Below, piece by piece: positions 11,901 to 23,371 of a DNA stretch of 64,000 nucleotides (position 1 is the stretch's first letter; every line of letters starts with the position of its first letter). Below the pieces are notes generated by a model, which searched no databases, had not been told where the DNA came from, and saw only the letters and a program-made list of their open reading frames with translations. The stretch is from Wurfbainia villosa (taxonomy: Eukaryota; Streptophyta; Magnoliopsida; Zingiberales; Zingiberaceae): assembly GCA_025175895.1 (NCBI GenBank), contig CM045993.1, positions 64,050,621-64,114,620 on the forward strand, written 5' to 3'. Position numbers and translations under genes: made by a program.

Positions 11901-12068
11901 TGGTGGCCTGAGGCCAATTTATTATTTTCGTGTGTAGTTTTTGTTCCAGTCATGTTGACTGATGTATAGTGGTCGTGTAGGCCTTGTATGTAAGTTTGGA
12001 ATTGTCACCCGTACAGGAGAGATGCTACCGGATTTTTGTCTAGCGGGGACTTCCCTCGGGGCGTGACA
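8977..12068 (+). repeat. gypsy-2 5' LTR
   Basis: It runs from TATAAGATACTGG (consensus TGTAAGATACTGG in the 3' copy) to ggggcgtgaca, 3,092 bp. It aligns throughout with the 3' LTR at 25344-28461. Inside are two diverged tandem segments of about 180 bp (about 9590-9910), each ending in a ggtaag-type sequence, and a segment with an open frame at 10993-11288 that is shared by three LTR copies. No host gene is visible; the GC-rich open frames near 9199-9501 are LTR sequence repeated at 25608-26003. Confidence 0.88.
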
Positions 12069-12074
12069 ATTTAT

Positions 12075-12086
12075 TGGTATCAGAGC
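12075..12086 (+). other. gypsy-2 primer-binding site
   Basis: The site tggtatcagagc lies 6 bp after the 5' LTR end and is complementary to the 3' end of plant initiator Met-tRNA, the usual minus-strand primer of this group. Confidence 0.85.
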
Positions 12087-14432
12087 CTAGGTTCCGAGTT
12101 CCTTAAGGTCTTTGGGTTTTCGGAGTTTGCTACATTTGGCAGGTTAACTAGGGTATTTTCAGAGTTGTACGGATTTTCGATGATTTTTTTGTTTTAGAAA
12201 TTCAAGGTATTATTGACGAGGTCAATTTGGGGATTTGGCGGCGACAGGACATCTCCAGACGGCTAACAGGTAAATAAATTCTAGAAAATTTTCTAGATTT
12301 AGTACATATTTGTATATTGGTTATGCGGTGATATCGTGTTTTGTCTAGTCTTGTTTTAACCTTATATCTGTTAGATTGTTACATCTTTAGGTTGCTAGAT
12401 TATCGTTAGCATTTGGTTATTAATTGCTATTATTGCTATACGTAACTAATTACCATTGTGATATGAAATGATTAGATATTATTGGTAGATGTTTACCTAT
12501 TACTATTTGGACTAGTATCAGGATTGGACTAGTTGAATAATATGAATAAGATGGATAAATTCGTAGAAGGTATATGTTGAGGTTCTTTGACTCTCTAGAT
12601 CCTAGTGTATGATGACATGATTACATTGCTTACGTAGTTTAGGGTATATATAGGCATCTGATGCTTTATTTAGTATTGCCTTGACTTTGTTCTGGCATGA
12701 CCCTTTAGTTATACCCTAATTAATTTCAGCCATTGATTCCTGTTAGTATGACTATGCTGTTGTTTATTAGACAGCGTGTTATGTGTTTTTGCGGTGGATA
12801 CCATGATTAAGACTAGTAGAGATAGAATAACTTATATGAGGTTATTCTGTAGGAGTGGATCTCAGGAATGAAACAACATTAGTAGAACCCTAGGCATAAT
12901 AACCCGGATGTTCATATTGGTATATGTTTATCCATTTACTATTTCAGTGATATGGTGATCGGACTAGTAGAGTTCGTATGGTTAGGATGTGATTAATCCT
13001 TACTATATCTCCCATTCTTGGTTGAGAGAGAGAGTCTGCAGTAGAGTCTCTCTATAGGTAGGTGCTTTGTATACATGTGGTCAATCATGCCTCCCAATCA
13101 TAGTTGAGATGACCTACTGTAAGGTTATATTCTTGCGTTATTCGTTCGGAGTTGGTAATAATCGGATTCGTATGATGCTGGTAGCTAGATAGCAACTTTA
13201 CGTCTTAAGTACCCACGAGATATGTTCGTAGTAGCAGGTTGGGGCATGCATGATTGAATTGGTAGGATGATATAATTTAGGCTTAACCCTCTTGCCGTGC
13301 TTGTTAGTAGAGGGGTTGCCCTTATTGGCCTTGATAGGCATTTTCTGTTAGTTGGGACGAAACCCTATGATTAATCGTCTTGACGTGATTATTAGGGGAC
13401 ATATGATTTTTTTTATCGACCTTGATAACCGTTCATGTTAGAAGGGTTGGAGCCCTAGACTTAACCATCTCGAGGTATTTATTTATAAATCGATGATCTT
13501 TACCGACTTTGGTAAACATTTCGTATTAGAGGTGTTGAAACCCTCGTTTGATCGCCTCAATGGGCTTAATTGTAGATCCATGATCCTTATCGATTTTGAT
13601 AGACGTTCTATGCTAGATGTATTGGATAACCCTAGGCTTAACAACCTAGGATAATCGACTGCTCACGCGACCTATTGGTGGTAGTACGCTAATACGTGAA
13701 GTCAATAATTAGATATCTATATACTGGCTGTCTATCCACGAGTCTCATTCGTGGTAGCATATAGTTGCGTGTAGACTGTACTTTTGATTGTCGTCCCATG
13801 GGTTACGTTCGCAGTAGCTCATAGATGGTTCCCTTTGTATTACCTTGAGAGCCACGAGGCTTTATCGTGGTATCTGGATGTGCACTGCTTGTTGTAGTGG
13901 TTGTGTATGTTGCAGGTATATTTGTTATACTACTGACCAGGTTAGTTGCAGACTGATATGGGTACTCTGAGGGTTGGGTTACTCTAGCTTGTTCCCTGTG
14001 ACTTCCATTATGTGCATTATGGTTATGCACTATTGTTTATACATCCACAGAGTGGTAGTACTCACCCCCTCCTCACTTATCCTTTAGGTTAACTGATGAA
14101 GGACGTGTCCTGTTGACCTACCTTCGTGTCGCTGAGAGAGTTCCTTGCTGTGCTTATTCTACTGCATCGTCGGGATGTCACTTTATTTATTTTATCGGTA
14201 TTGCATTTTGTTATGCACTTTGGATTTTGTCTCAATTTGATTTGGTGTCATAAAACTATTTTACTTTAATTGATACATGTTTAGTCGTGCATGCATGCAG
14301 TTAATTAAAATATTTGTATATCTATTAATATTTTGAGATTTTTTTACCAGATCTGGTCCAGGTATTTCGGAATATTGTCACTAAGGGGCTCCTCCGTCAT
14401 TTGGATGACGGATATGCCCCCAGGACGTGACA
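12087..14432 (+). other. gypsy-2 leader followed by non-coding sequence ending in a diverged gypsy LTR end
   Basis: No gene is supported. The first about 180 bp resemble a Tekay-type leader (gagcctaggttccgagttcc, then gcgacaggacatctcc). The rest has no family coding blocks. The last about 60 bp (14375-14432) match the LTR-end pattern of this group: attgtcac, then gggg, tccgtc, a run of c and acgtgaca. I infer a remnant LTR of a related but diverged element; its left end was not found. The only open frames are short and unconvincing. A diverged repeat array occupies 13264-13650. Confidence 0.5.
13264..13650 (+). repeat. diverged about 90-bp tandem repeat, about 4 copies
   Basis: Four successive units each carry a core like aaccct..gattaatcgtcttga, followed by a cgaccttgataac..gtt..tgttag segment. 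The aaccct words start near 13287, 13361, 13449, 13539 and 13628. Units differ by many substitutions, so the array is old. It lies in the LTR-like remnant that ends at 14432. Confidence 0.6.
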
Positions 14433-15429
14433 ATTTTATTGGTTTACGGTTTTGGTTTGTGGGTTTTGTGTTTTGAGGATTTGATTTTCCTTGGATTTTT
14501 GGGAGTTCTCGTGATTTGGGACCAGGCAAGATGAAGGATATCTCTGAGCTATAGGAAAAGTATTGTCTTTAGTGGTTACTGTACTTTAGTGGTTAGGAAA
14601 AGTATTGACCTAGTAAAATTACCCCTACTCATGGTTGGGGACGAGGTCGAGGACGTAGTGACCTTGCGGAACCTAACGATGATTTTAGAAGTATGAACTC
14701 TTTAGAGGTGCTGACTGATGTCGAATTAGTAAGCTAGGGATTTGTCCTGTAGGCCACCAATTTGAAGGACAAGGAGTAAACCCTCAGAGAATATCAGTCC
14801 CTACTAATAGTGATTTGGTTATGGATAAGGTGTGTATACCTACACTGGTCAAGACGATGAAAGATCGTTTTACCTTATTATAGGAGGTGTTGGATGAGAT
14901 ATTTCACTATCCCAATATTTTTTTTAGAGAAGACACGGAACTCTTGGTTAAAAGAGAGATGGACCTTTGAGATTATGCATCGATTATCGATGATAGAATG
15001 AGGTAGTTGTGCAAGGAAATGAATATCCTTCATTGTGGATAGAGGATCTATTTAGATCTGCTATAGGACATTGGTGTATACTCTAGGATTGATCTATGAC
15101 TGGTGTGATGATATTGTAGTGACATGGTGTCATACAATTATCGTTGTCATTGTGATGATTGTTATATCATCAGCCTAGAGTAAAGAGAATACAAGTGTGT
15201 AGCGAAGACAATTTCATAATTGGTATGAATTGTATAAGTTTATGATTATCTTATTAGACTTATTGACAACTTAGTCGTCTAGGGATTTGGGAACTCGTGT
15301 ATTTTGGACACGATTGGATAAGTTGTGCACTCGGCCACAGTAGATGGTGGTTTCTTGGTATTGATTTGATTATTACTATAGATATGGATAGGATGCACTA
15401 GTGGTACTACATCGCTGACTGGTTGAACC
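14433..15429 (+). pseudogene. remnant gypsy leader, gag and RT region, mostly unreadable
   Basis: Right after the LTR-like end, attttattggtttacgg looks like a decayed copy of the leader attttattggtatcagagc. At about 14625-14700 a frame reads GRGRGRSDLAEPNDD, a basic Gly/Arg-rich stretch typical of a gypsy gag tail. No zinc knuckle, protease triad or RT motif could be read in the remaining about 700 bp, which is full of stops in all frames. A normal Tekay gag-protease-RT would need about 3 kb, so most of it has been deleted. Confidence 0.45.
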
Positions 15430-15720
15430 AGGAAGGTGATGGAATTTATTTGGTCTGAAGCTTGTGAAACTAGTTTAAGGGCTCAGACGATGGTTGACTT
15501 TTATGCAGTATTGATTAATCATGCTGGTGTGGAAGGAAGGGTAGAGTACATGGATGCATCATTTCGGGGATCGGAGCGATTCCGATGCTATAGAATAAGA
15601 CGTATCCTAAGCTTACGGCAGTTAAAGAACTACGAAATAAGCCGTCATATATATGACATTGACCTAGCAGTGATTATGTTGTTTGGTAGAGGTGAGGAGC
15701 CGTAATGCTCATGGGGTTTT
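15430..15720 (+). pseudogene. gypsy-2 RNase H fragment
   Basis: The open frame at 15436-15705 contains three recognisable pieces of Ty3/gypsy RNase H: FIWSEACETSLRA (the family has F-W-E-C-F), YMDASFRGS (catalytic Asp in DAS) and RQLKNYEISRHIYDIDLAV (family RQLKxHExNYxxHDLELAA). The segments between them are shortened or shifted relative to the family. The residues around IDLAV keep the acidic position. Functional activity is ruled out by the surrounding damage. Confidence 0.65.
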
Positions 15721-15939
15721 AGCTAGCTACTGGATAGTTACTACAGAGTAGCTGGAACACAAACGGTAGTAACAAGGGAGTTTAGTCGCTATAGCCTCCC
15801 ATTCACTTGCTGGGTGTGTGGTGGAGTGGATTTTGGACTGTAGATGGACTTCTCTTGTAAAAAGATAATTCCCCATCTCTGACTCCGAGGAGGATAGTGG
15901 TTTCCGGAGTTGCATTAGTTTAAGGAAGAGTTGCTTCAG

Positions 15940-16533
15940 GAAATTTCAATTCCGAAATGGAAGTGGAAGCATATCATTATGGATTTTGTGGTGGGTTGCT
16001 TAGGACAAATCAAGGTCATGACGCGATTTGGGTAGTCGTTGACCGACTAACCAAATCCTCGCACTTCTTAGCGATTCGAAAGACTAACTCTTTGGATCGT
16101 TTAACAGAGCTATATTGTCGGGATATCATCAGATTGCAAGGTATTCCTTTGAGCATTATATCAAATAGAGATCCTCGGTGCACGTCCCGATTTTGGCGGA
16201 GTCTGCAGCAGGCCTTAGGCACGCAGCTTCGTTTTTGTACTGCATTCCATCCTCAGATAGATGGACAGTCTGAGTGGACCATTCAGACATTAGAGGACAT
16301 GCTGAGGTCCTGTGTTATGGATTTCAGGGGCAATTGGGAGGACCACTTGCCATTAGTGTAATTAACCTATAACAACAACCATCATTCGGCTATACAAATG
16401 GCACTGTTTAAAGTATGGTATGGTAGTTAGTATCGGATACCCACCTTCTAGGAGGAGGTTGGGGGGACTTAGTTGTTAGAACCCCAGAGAGCTCAGCATT
16501 GAGGCAGAGTTGGTCCGTACTATCAGACGTAGG
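15940..16533 (+). pseudogene. gypsy-2 integrase core, interrupted by SIRE-1
   Basis: A frame of 134 codons (15957-16361) reads RTNQGHDAIWVVVDRLTKSS, the integrase core, then IISNRDPRCTSRFWRSLQQ and the Glu region SEWTIQTLEDMLRSC. The second catalytic Asp motif SDRD reads SNRD here. It matches gypsy-1 at 5700-6060 closely. A stop after DHLPLV and frameshifts follow. The sequence stops inside TIRRR at 16533, where SIRE-1 enters, and resumes at 24753 after the duplicated gtagg. Confidence 0.85.
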
Positions 16534-17822
16534 TGTTGGATCGAAAGTGTCGCTAGAGGGGGGGGTGAATAGCGATACGGTGTCGTTAAAAACTTTTGCA
16601 AGAAGTAAAAAGCAAGTAGAGAATGCACAGCGGAAATATAAAGTAGACAAGATATTTTTACGTGGTTCACAATCTTTCGATTGCTAATCCACGGCCCTAG
16701 TGATCCTTGATCACGTACGGAGGGCAATTCACTAAAACCACTCCTCTTCGTTGGAAGTAGGAGCAACGATTACAAAAAGAAATCAAGGCAAAGGGACACT
16801 CCCCCTTTCCTTGTTACGATTAAAGCACAAAGACAATTTAAAGAAGTAGAACTTAAATAAATATACCGACAACTCTTATAAGTAGAAGATGTAGCTTTCG
16901 TTGTCGTGGCGCCCGTCGTAGCAAATGTGAGTAGTAGTAAGCGGCGTTACGGCGTGTTGAGAAACTCTTGAATTCTTGTTATTTGCTTGGCTTGAACATG
17001 TCTATTTATGGATATTGATCTATGAATTTAGACATAGGTAGTGTCAAGGTGAGGTTCTTATCCCAACTCAAGGATGAGGTGTTTCATCCAACCACCTTGT
17101 GCCACCTCCAACCTTCTTGTCGCCAACTCAGGATGAGGTGTTTCATCCAACCACCTTGTGCCACCTCCAACCTCCTTGGCGCCAACTTGAGGATGAGGTG
17201 TTTCATCCAACCACCTTGTGCCACCTCCAACCTCCTTGGCAACTTGAGGATGAGGTGTTTCATCCAACCACCTTGTGCCACCTCCGACCTCCTTGGCGCC
17301 AACTTTTGGGCGTCCACCACAAGGAAGCTTGGTGATGGTTTGGATGTCCACCTTGATGCCACATCACCCTTTGTACCAAAACGAGTCAAGTCCAAATTCA
17401 CCCCTTGAAATTCGAGCTCTTCTCGAGGTTGGAACTTGACTAGCAGATTGGTAGTAGTCAAAGGGTTTTGACTGCATACAAGTTAGCTTAAAATATAAAG
17501 TACGATGGTTCTAACCATCGATCTCGACCTAGACCTTCCATTGGAGGTATTGGGTCGGATCTCGCTAACGACCTTGCTTCGCTTTCACACGAGCTTACCT
17601 TGTAGCCTCGCTTCCGGTCTTCACCCGAGTACCTCGGCTTCCTCAAGTCCTCTGGCGTTGCCCGACCACCTCGGTTCCCACGGGTGTCGCGGACCTTCCG
17701 CTCAACTTTAGCATTTACGCACACTTAATTGAGCTCGTAAGATAACAAATATACCCTTAACTATTGAGCCTTTTGCCATAATCAAAATAGGTTCGACTTT
17801 GGTGCCTTGCTTTGCACCAACA
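16534..17822 (-). repeat. SIRE-1 3' LTR
   Basis: It runs from TGTTGGATCG to GCACCAACA on the + strand and aligns with 23386-24752. It lies next to the polypurine tract at 17823-17836. Differences from the other copy are dominated by one- to four-base indels, many in homopolymers, with few substitutions. Confidence 0.92.
17072..17305 (-). repeat. 60-bp minisatellite in the SIRE-1 3' LTR, 4 copies
   Basis: Units starting ggatgaggtgtttcatccaa occur at 17072, 17131, 17191 and 17248 (spacing 59, 60, 57 bp). The same array is in the 5' LTR. Open frames through it on both strands follow from the repeat and are not genes. Confidence 0.9.
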
Positions 17823-17836
17823 ATCTCCCCCTTTTT
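17823..17836 (-). other. SIRE-1 polypurine tract
   Basis: On the - strand aaaaagggggagat immediately precedes the LTR start TGTTGGTGC. It is the plus-strand primer site. Confidence 0.85.
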
Positions 17837-17872
17837 GATTCATGGCAAACCGACACAAAAGTTAAGGAAAAA

Positions 17873-18080
17873 TTAAGCATAACAGTAAGCTAGCATAATG
17901 ATTAAGCATGAATGAGCTAGCATAAAGATTAAGTATGAATGAGCTAGCATAATGATTAAGCATGAATGAGCTAGCATAAAGATTAAATATGAATGAGCTA
18001 GCATTAATGATTAAGTATGAATGAGCTAGCATAAAGATTAAGCATGAGTGAGCTAGCATAAAGATTAAGCATGAGTGAGA
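17873..18080 (-). repeat. 27-bp tandem repeat between SIRE-1 pol and polypurine tract, about 7.5 copies
   Basis: The unit is approximately taagcatgaatgagctagca plus taaagat. Alternate units differ at fixed positions (taaagat/taatgat), which suggests some doubling as a higher-order unit. The 27-bp period keeps a repetitive frame open on the - strand; nothing suggests a protein. Confidence 0.88.
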
Positions 18081-18190
18081 AATATTATTGTTTCAAGTTC
18101 TCCCCTTTGAGGTAACCTCCCCCTTGACCGAAGGTGAGTTCTTGAAAAATAATTTTTACTCCCCCTTAATAGTTGCTTAAGTAAACGGAA

Positions 18191-20158
18191 TTACTTAATA
18201 TAAAAGGTAATAATTTTATTTACTTTCTTCCTTACTTTTGTGACTTTCTCCCCCTTTTGCCTTAACTCAAAAAGTTTGTAAATATATTTTAAGGTTTGTA
18301 AGTCCAAGCAAGTTCCCAATATAAATATATATATATATTTTTTTTTAAAATAATAATAAGCTTGAAAATATCTAGGGTACCAAATACCTACGTTTAGCGT
18401 GCCCTTTAGATATCTAAGGATACGCTTGACTAGGGTTAGGTGAGACTCCTTGGCACAGGTTTGTAACCTTGCGCACATACTTACCGCGAATAAAATGTCG
18501 GGTCGGCTCGCGGTTAAGTATAGGAGACTTCCTATTGCGCTCCTATAGTATTTTAGGTCAACGGGTTTTCCTTCTACATCTTCGTTTATATTAACATTAG
18601 TTGCCATAGGTGTATTGATTATTTTAGCATCTTTCATTCCAAATCGATTTATTAAGTCCTTAGTATATTTTTGTTGATGTAAATATATTCCATCTTTAGT
18701 TTGTTTAATTTGTAAACCTAAGAAGAAACTTAACTCTCCTACTAAATTCATTTCAAATTCACTTTCCATAAGTGAGATGAATTCGTTTAGCAGGATCGAG
18801 TTGGTAGTTCCAAAAATTATATCATCTACATAGATTTGGGCTATAAAGATTTCTTTTCCTACGGTTTTTACGAATAAGGTTGGGTCGACTAAACCTTGGT
18901 TGAATCCTTTGGACTTAAGATAGATCGAAAGCCTTTCGTACCAAGCTCTTGGGGCTTGTTTGAGTCCATATAGGGCTTTCTTAAGTCTAAGGACATGGTC
19001 GAGTTTATCTAGATTTTCGAATCGGAGGTTGGTAGCGTAAACTTCTTCCTTAATGTATCCATTCAAAAATGCTGACTTGACATCCATTTGAAACAATTTA
19101 AAACCTCGATGTGCAGCATATGCTAACAACATTCGGATGGACTCTAGTCTTGCTACGGGGGCGTAGGTCTCATCGTAATCTAAACCTTGACTAAACCCTT
19201 TTGCGACTAACCTAGCTTTATTTCTAACTACTTCACCTTTATCATCAAGTTTATTTCGAAATACCCACCTTGTTCCAATAATTGATTTTTCTTTAGGTGG
19301 TGGTACTAATTCCCAGACTTCATTTCTAGTGAATTGAGCTAGCTCTTCTTGCATAGCAATAATCCAGTCGGGATCAAGAAGTGCTTGTTCAATAGTTTTG
19401 GGTTCGATTTTGGAAATTAACGAGATTTGACTAATGTTTCGGTATGAAGCTCTAGTTCGAACCCCTAAATTTGGATCACCTATAACTTGATTGATAGGAT
19501 GACTTGGGTTAGGGTCATCTATCACTTGGTCGATAGGATGACTTGGGTTAGGACGAGATTCAAGTTCAAGATCAGAGTCGGGTTTGCTATAAGTTGATTT
19601 GCTAGTTGGTTTTGTTAAGGATTGAACGGGTTCGTGTCCTTCGTCGAAAACTATATTAATGGTTTCTTCGACTCTAAGAGTGTCGTGATTGTATACCCTA
19701 TAAGCTCTACTGGTGGTTGAGTATCCTAGAAAGGTTCCAGTAGAGGTTTTGGATTTGAATTTCCCTCGGTAATCCTTAGTGTTTAAGATATGTACCTTGC
19801 ATCCAAATACCCTAAAGTACTTGATGTTCGGTATTTTATCGTGATAAATCTCGTACGAGGTCTTTTGGTGCCTCTTTACCATAAGGATCCTATTTTGGAC
19901 ATAGCAAGCCGTACTAACGGCCTCTGCCCAAAATCTATCGGGTAGGTTATACTCGCTTAACATTGTCCTAGCGGCTTCTTGTAGGGTTCTATTTTTCCGT
20001 TCGACTAACCCATTTTGTTGTGGGGTTCTAGGACATGAAAACTCATGGTGGTATCCGTTTAGGTTACAAATCGTAAACGTGGTTTTGAATTCACCACCAT
20101 GATAAACGCTTCTAAGTCTTTTAATCTTAAGGTTCTTTTGATTTTGTATTAACGTCAA
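18191..20158 (-). pseudogene. SIRE-1 integrase C-half and reverse transcriptase, RNase H deleted
   Basis: The longest open frame in the window, 655 codons. Residues 1-180 are the integrase C-half: SVYHGGEF, where the family has SDHGGEF, so the second catalytic Asp is lost; then NGLVERKNRTL with the Glu near residue 53 and the FLGYSTTSRAYRVYN region. RT spans about 255-500: IIGTRWVFRNKLDDKG, LFQMDVKSAFLNGYI, LYGLKQAPRAWYERL and the active site YVDDIIFG at 443-450. After RYLKGTLNVGIWYPR (residue about 596) homology stops abruptly. The remaining 59 residues are low-complexity sequence with no RNase H motif. In the family this makes cDNA in the particle; without RNase H this copy cannot. Confidence 0.92.
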
Positions 20159-20442
20159 AGATTGATTAGTTGGTCTAGGGTATCATTTTTATGTTTGATA
20201 AACCTAACCCAAGTAAATCTAGAATAGTCACAATTATGACTAAGCAAAATTGACTACCATTGAGTGACTTAGCTCCATGTGAATCAAATAGATCCATGTG
20301 TAGGAGCTCAAGAACACTTTTGGTTCGTTCTTGATTAGTTAATTGATGTTGTGTCCTAGATTATTTACCTTGTTGACAAGCATTACATATTTTATTATCC
20401 AAGTTGTTTAGTTTAGGCAAACCTATAACCAAGCCACTCGAC
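20159..20442 (-). pseudogene. SIRE-1 GAG-pre-integrase and integrase N-half, broken
   Basis: Short frames on the - strand read LPKLNNLDNKICNACQQGK, the zinc-binding CX2C of the GAG-pre-integrase domain, then SLNGSQFCLVIIVTILDL with stops. This links the protease frame to the integrase/RT frame and shows that integrase has been cut in two. The first catalytic Asp segment is reduced to HMDLFDSHG (family HIDLFGP). Confidence 0.7.
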
Positions 20443-20900
20443 TCATCTTGTGGGCCGAGTCTTGGAGTGCAGTGTCAGAGTCTTGAGGGCCATAACCAAG
20501 ATTCCTCTTCTTTGTGTCATAAGACACTTGGTTGAGTAGTTGGGTAAATTTATTGTGTATATGTTGCTACTCCTAGTTCCTTTAAGTATTATTTTAGATG
20601 TTGCATTTATTTTGATTACGCATTCATTTTCTAGAAATATGACCTTATAATTGTTATCACACAATTGGCTTACACTAAGTAAATTATATTGAAAGTTTTC
20701 TACTAATAAGACATTTTGAATTGTAAAGTTAGAGTTGAGCTCAATATCACGATCCGATGATTTTGAGCTTGCCGTTATTTCGAAGGCTACGATCCTTGTC
20801 GTTTGAATCGTAACCCGAAAATTTGAGTTGATCCCGGTCATGTGTCGGGAGCACCATCGCCCAACATCCATTGATCCTACACATAAGGTAGTTGGATCGG
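20443..20900 (-). pseudogene. SIRE-1 protease, frameshifted at the active site
   Basis: The frame from 20871 reads CSRHMTG early, the residues that follow the catalytic DSG in copia proteases of this group. It continues IQNVLLVENFQYNLLSVSQL, the conserved end of the domain. The bases encoding the family's WxLDSGCSRHMTG have lost one nucleotide, so WML and CSRHMTG are in different frames and the Asp-Ser-Gly triad is destroyed. A single missing base could also be a sequencing error (see the LTR indels). Confidence 0.8.
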
Positions 20901-21384
20901 ATATTGGAATTACTAAAGGGTTGTTTGTAAGTTTTTAAACCTAAATCATCTCACCAATATCTACATGATCAAAACATGTTATTCCTATGTGTTATTGTGA
21001 GATGACTTTCAATTTTACTTGATTAATTTTAATGAATTTAAATTAACCAACATTAGGTTAGATTCGGATTTAGTCTAAGCTCATCAAGTAATCTTTTCAA
21101 GAGATTAGCTTCCAGGTCGTGGCGAGGCACAGAGGCCTTCTTTGATCGGAACAACGACCACTTCCTTAGACAAAGCTAATTTCAAGAAATTGATAACTCG
21201 ACTTACTTGAGACTACGTCTTGGTCTAACTAGTTATTTTTGAAAAGAGGCTCCCCGAGGCTCAATCTTTTCGTAGGTTTATTTTTGAAAAGAGGCTCCCC
21301 GAGGCTCAATCTTTTCGGATTTTAGTTGGTTATGAGTCCTATCTAACCATTCTAAAAATAAAGGAAAAACTAAGCATGCAATTT

Positions 21385-21887
21385 CTAAGACTTAACAAAA
21401 ATACATTTTGAATTGCCACCACCTGGACCATTGAATCGAGTGGGTCTATTCACATAGTGAATTTGGTCCTTGGGAACCCAATACATGTTAGATCCTAAAG
21501 TTGAAATCAAAGTGGTCTTAGGGACCCATGCTTGGACATTTTTCTTATGTTGGTTTACTATAGACATATATGACTTATTGGTTGTATTTGAGTTAAACAC
21601 GAGTCCGGCCTTGTTGTACCCCTTTGTGATCCAAGTAAGAGGTCAAGTCCCTTGGATCCCAAAGTGAACCTTTCCAACGTGTTACTAAGGTCTTCGACTT
21701 GTGTTTTCAAAAGCGAGTTCTCAACTTCAAGCTTTTCAACTTGAGTTGAGTCCTCCTCTTGAATACGAGTAGTCGAAGAGGTTAGGGAGACCTCATGTTT
21801 GAGAAGGTTAACCTCCTCAATTAGGGTCTCGACCTTGGACTCGGACTTAGCTAGTTTCTTATTTAAAAATTTAATTGCACCATACAA
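21385..21887 (-). pseudogene. SIRE-1 gag C-terminal coiled-coil and linker
   Basis: The frame 21558-21887 has a heptad-rich segment (LIEEVNLLKHEVSL, then VEKLEVENSLLKTQVEDLSNTL) predicted to form a coiled coil. The overlapping frame 21385-21600 contains AWVPKTTLISTLGSNMYWVP, the WVPK-type linker seen before protease in SIRE-like elements. A frameshift near 21880 separates it from the main gag frame. Z has equivalent coiled-coil and YWVPR segments. Confidence 0.75.
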
Positions 21888-23008
21888 AGTATTAAGTAAC
21901 GACTTACCCTTAATGATTCTTTTGAACCGGATACGGATCCGTGGCTTGTCTTGAATGGAAGCTCATCATCGGATTCGGACTCGGACTCTTCTTCGGTTTC
22001 GGAGTCGTGCTCGGTCGGCTTGGCCATTAGAGCTTGGATATCGTCTTCTTCCTCCGACAACTCCTCCCAAGTAGCGTTTAGCGCTTTCTTGGTCTTTGAT
22101 GCGTTATTCTTTAGCTTTGGGCACTCGGACTTGATGTGACCGAACCTGTAGCACTCATAGCATCTAAAATTAGAAGTATTTGAATTAGGTTTAGGCTTAC
22201 CTTGAGTTGTTGGTCGTTTTCGTCTCTTGATCATCTTCCGAACTAGATTGACTAGTTCGGATTCTATTTCGGAGTCTACTTCCGATTCGGACTCGTCTTC
22301 TTCCTTCGGGGGTGGCTTGCTTGCGGGCTTCTTCTTCTTGGAACCTGCAACTAACGCAATACTCTTCTCGGCCTGGACCACGTTAGTTTGCTCATGTAAT
22401 TCAAGTTCCGAAAACAATTCGTCTAACCTAATTTTAGAAAGGTCCTTGGAGACCTTGTAGGCATCGACCATGGATGCCCACAAGGTGGTCCTAGGAAACG
22501 AGTTAAGAGAATACCTGATAAGGTCGCGATTCTCGACCTTTTGTCCGATGGCATGGAGTTGGTTGGCGATGTCTTGAATCTGAGCATGTAGTTGAGTTGC
22601 GGTCTCGTTTTCCTGCATTTTCAAGTTATACAATTTATTTAAAAGTAAATCTCTTTTACATACCTTCGTGTCGTCGGTGCCTTCGTGTAGTTCCACTAGC
22701 TTGGTCCATAAGTCCTTTGCACTAATGAAGGGGCCGACGCGGTTGAGCTCTTCCTTGGACAACCCACATTGCAAGATTTGAGTTGCCTTGGCATCGGCTT
22801 CTACTTGTTTTTTCATGGAATTTGACCATTGATCGTAACCCAAAGATTCACCATCTTCATTAATAGGAAGTGTGAAACCGGTTTGGATTACGATCCACAT
22901 CTCGATTTGGGTTTTAAGAAAGCATTCCATCCGACCCTTCCAATAACGAAAGTCATTACCGTTGTAAAACGGGGGTCGGGCGGTGCTAAACCCTTCGAGA
23001 TGGGCCAT
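21863..23008 (-). CDS. gag: SIRE-1 Gag, nearly full-length open frame
   Basis: 381 codons from ATG at 23008. The N-terminal part (residues about 10-210) is the plant copia UBN2/DUF4219-type Gag domain, with YNGNDFRYWKGRMECFLK near the start and DLWTKLVELHEGTDD near residue 99. An acidic linker (EEDESESEVDSEIES) and a basic patch (KMIKRRKRP) precede a zinc knuckle CYECYRFGHIKSEC (residues 283-296; CX2CX4HX4C), followed by a second acidic region. Gag forms the cytoplasmic particle and binds element RNA. The last about 20 residues come from a shifted frame. This is the best-preserved retroelement gene in the window; expression is unknown. Confidence 0.88.
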   Translation of the reverse strand: MAHLEGFSTARPPFYNGNDFRYWKGRMECFLKTQIEMWIVIQTGFTLPINEDGESLGYDQWSNSMKKQVEADAKATQILQCGLSKEELNRVGPFISAKDLWTKLVELHEGTDDTKVCKRDLLLNKLYNLKMQENETATQLHAQIQDIANQLHAIGQKVENRDLIRYSLNSFPRTTLWASMVDAYKVSKDLSKIRLDELFSELELHEQTNVVQAEKSIALVAGSKKKKPASKPPPKEEDESESEVDSEIESELVNLVRKMIKRRKRPTTQGKPKPNSNTSNFRCYECYRFGHIKSECPKLKNNASKTKKALNATWEELSEEEDDIQALMAKPTEHDSETEEESESESDDELPFKTSHGSVSGSKESLRVSRYLILCMVQLNF

Positions 23009-23371
23009 TTAAAAACAAGAAGAAGAACGACGAAAAGAATCTTGCAAAACACACACGGAAAGAATATTCCAAGACTTTCGTCTTGGATTAGTAGTGCGGG
23101 AAGTAAAAAAAGATATATAAAATGTAACTTGCAAAAAGAAATAAACAATCAAATGCGAATGTCGTTGAAGTTCCGGAGGACAACCTTACTCGGGATCTAA
23201 CCCGAAGGACAACCTTATCCGGATCCTAAAGCCTCTAATGCAATTCTATATGTAGGAGAAGATAAGCAAGTGAAATAATTATACGAAAATAGAAATAAAT
23301 AAATAAATAATCTGTAAAAAAAAAGAAAAACAAAGCTAGATTGGTGGTTTCACCGAATCTTAGCGCCCCCG

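Noticed and set aside
12087..14432. A complete gypsy gag-pol between leader and RNase H
   Set aside because: I could read no protease, RT or zinc-knuckle motif in any frame; only an LTR-like end and a repeat array are visible.
17873..18080. CRISPR-like spacing of direct repeats
   Set aside because: The units abut without unique spacers and the sequence is plant retroelement DNA; it is a minisatellite.
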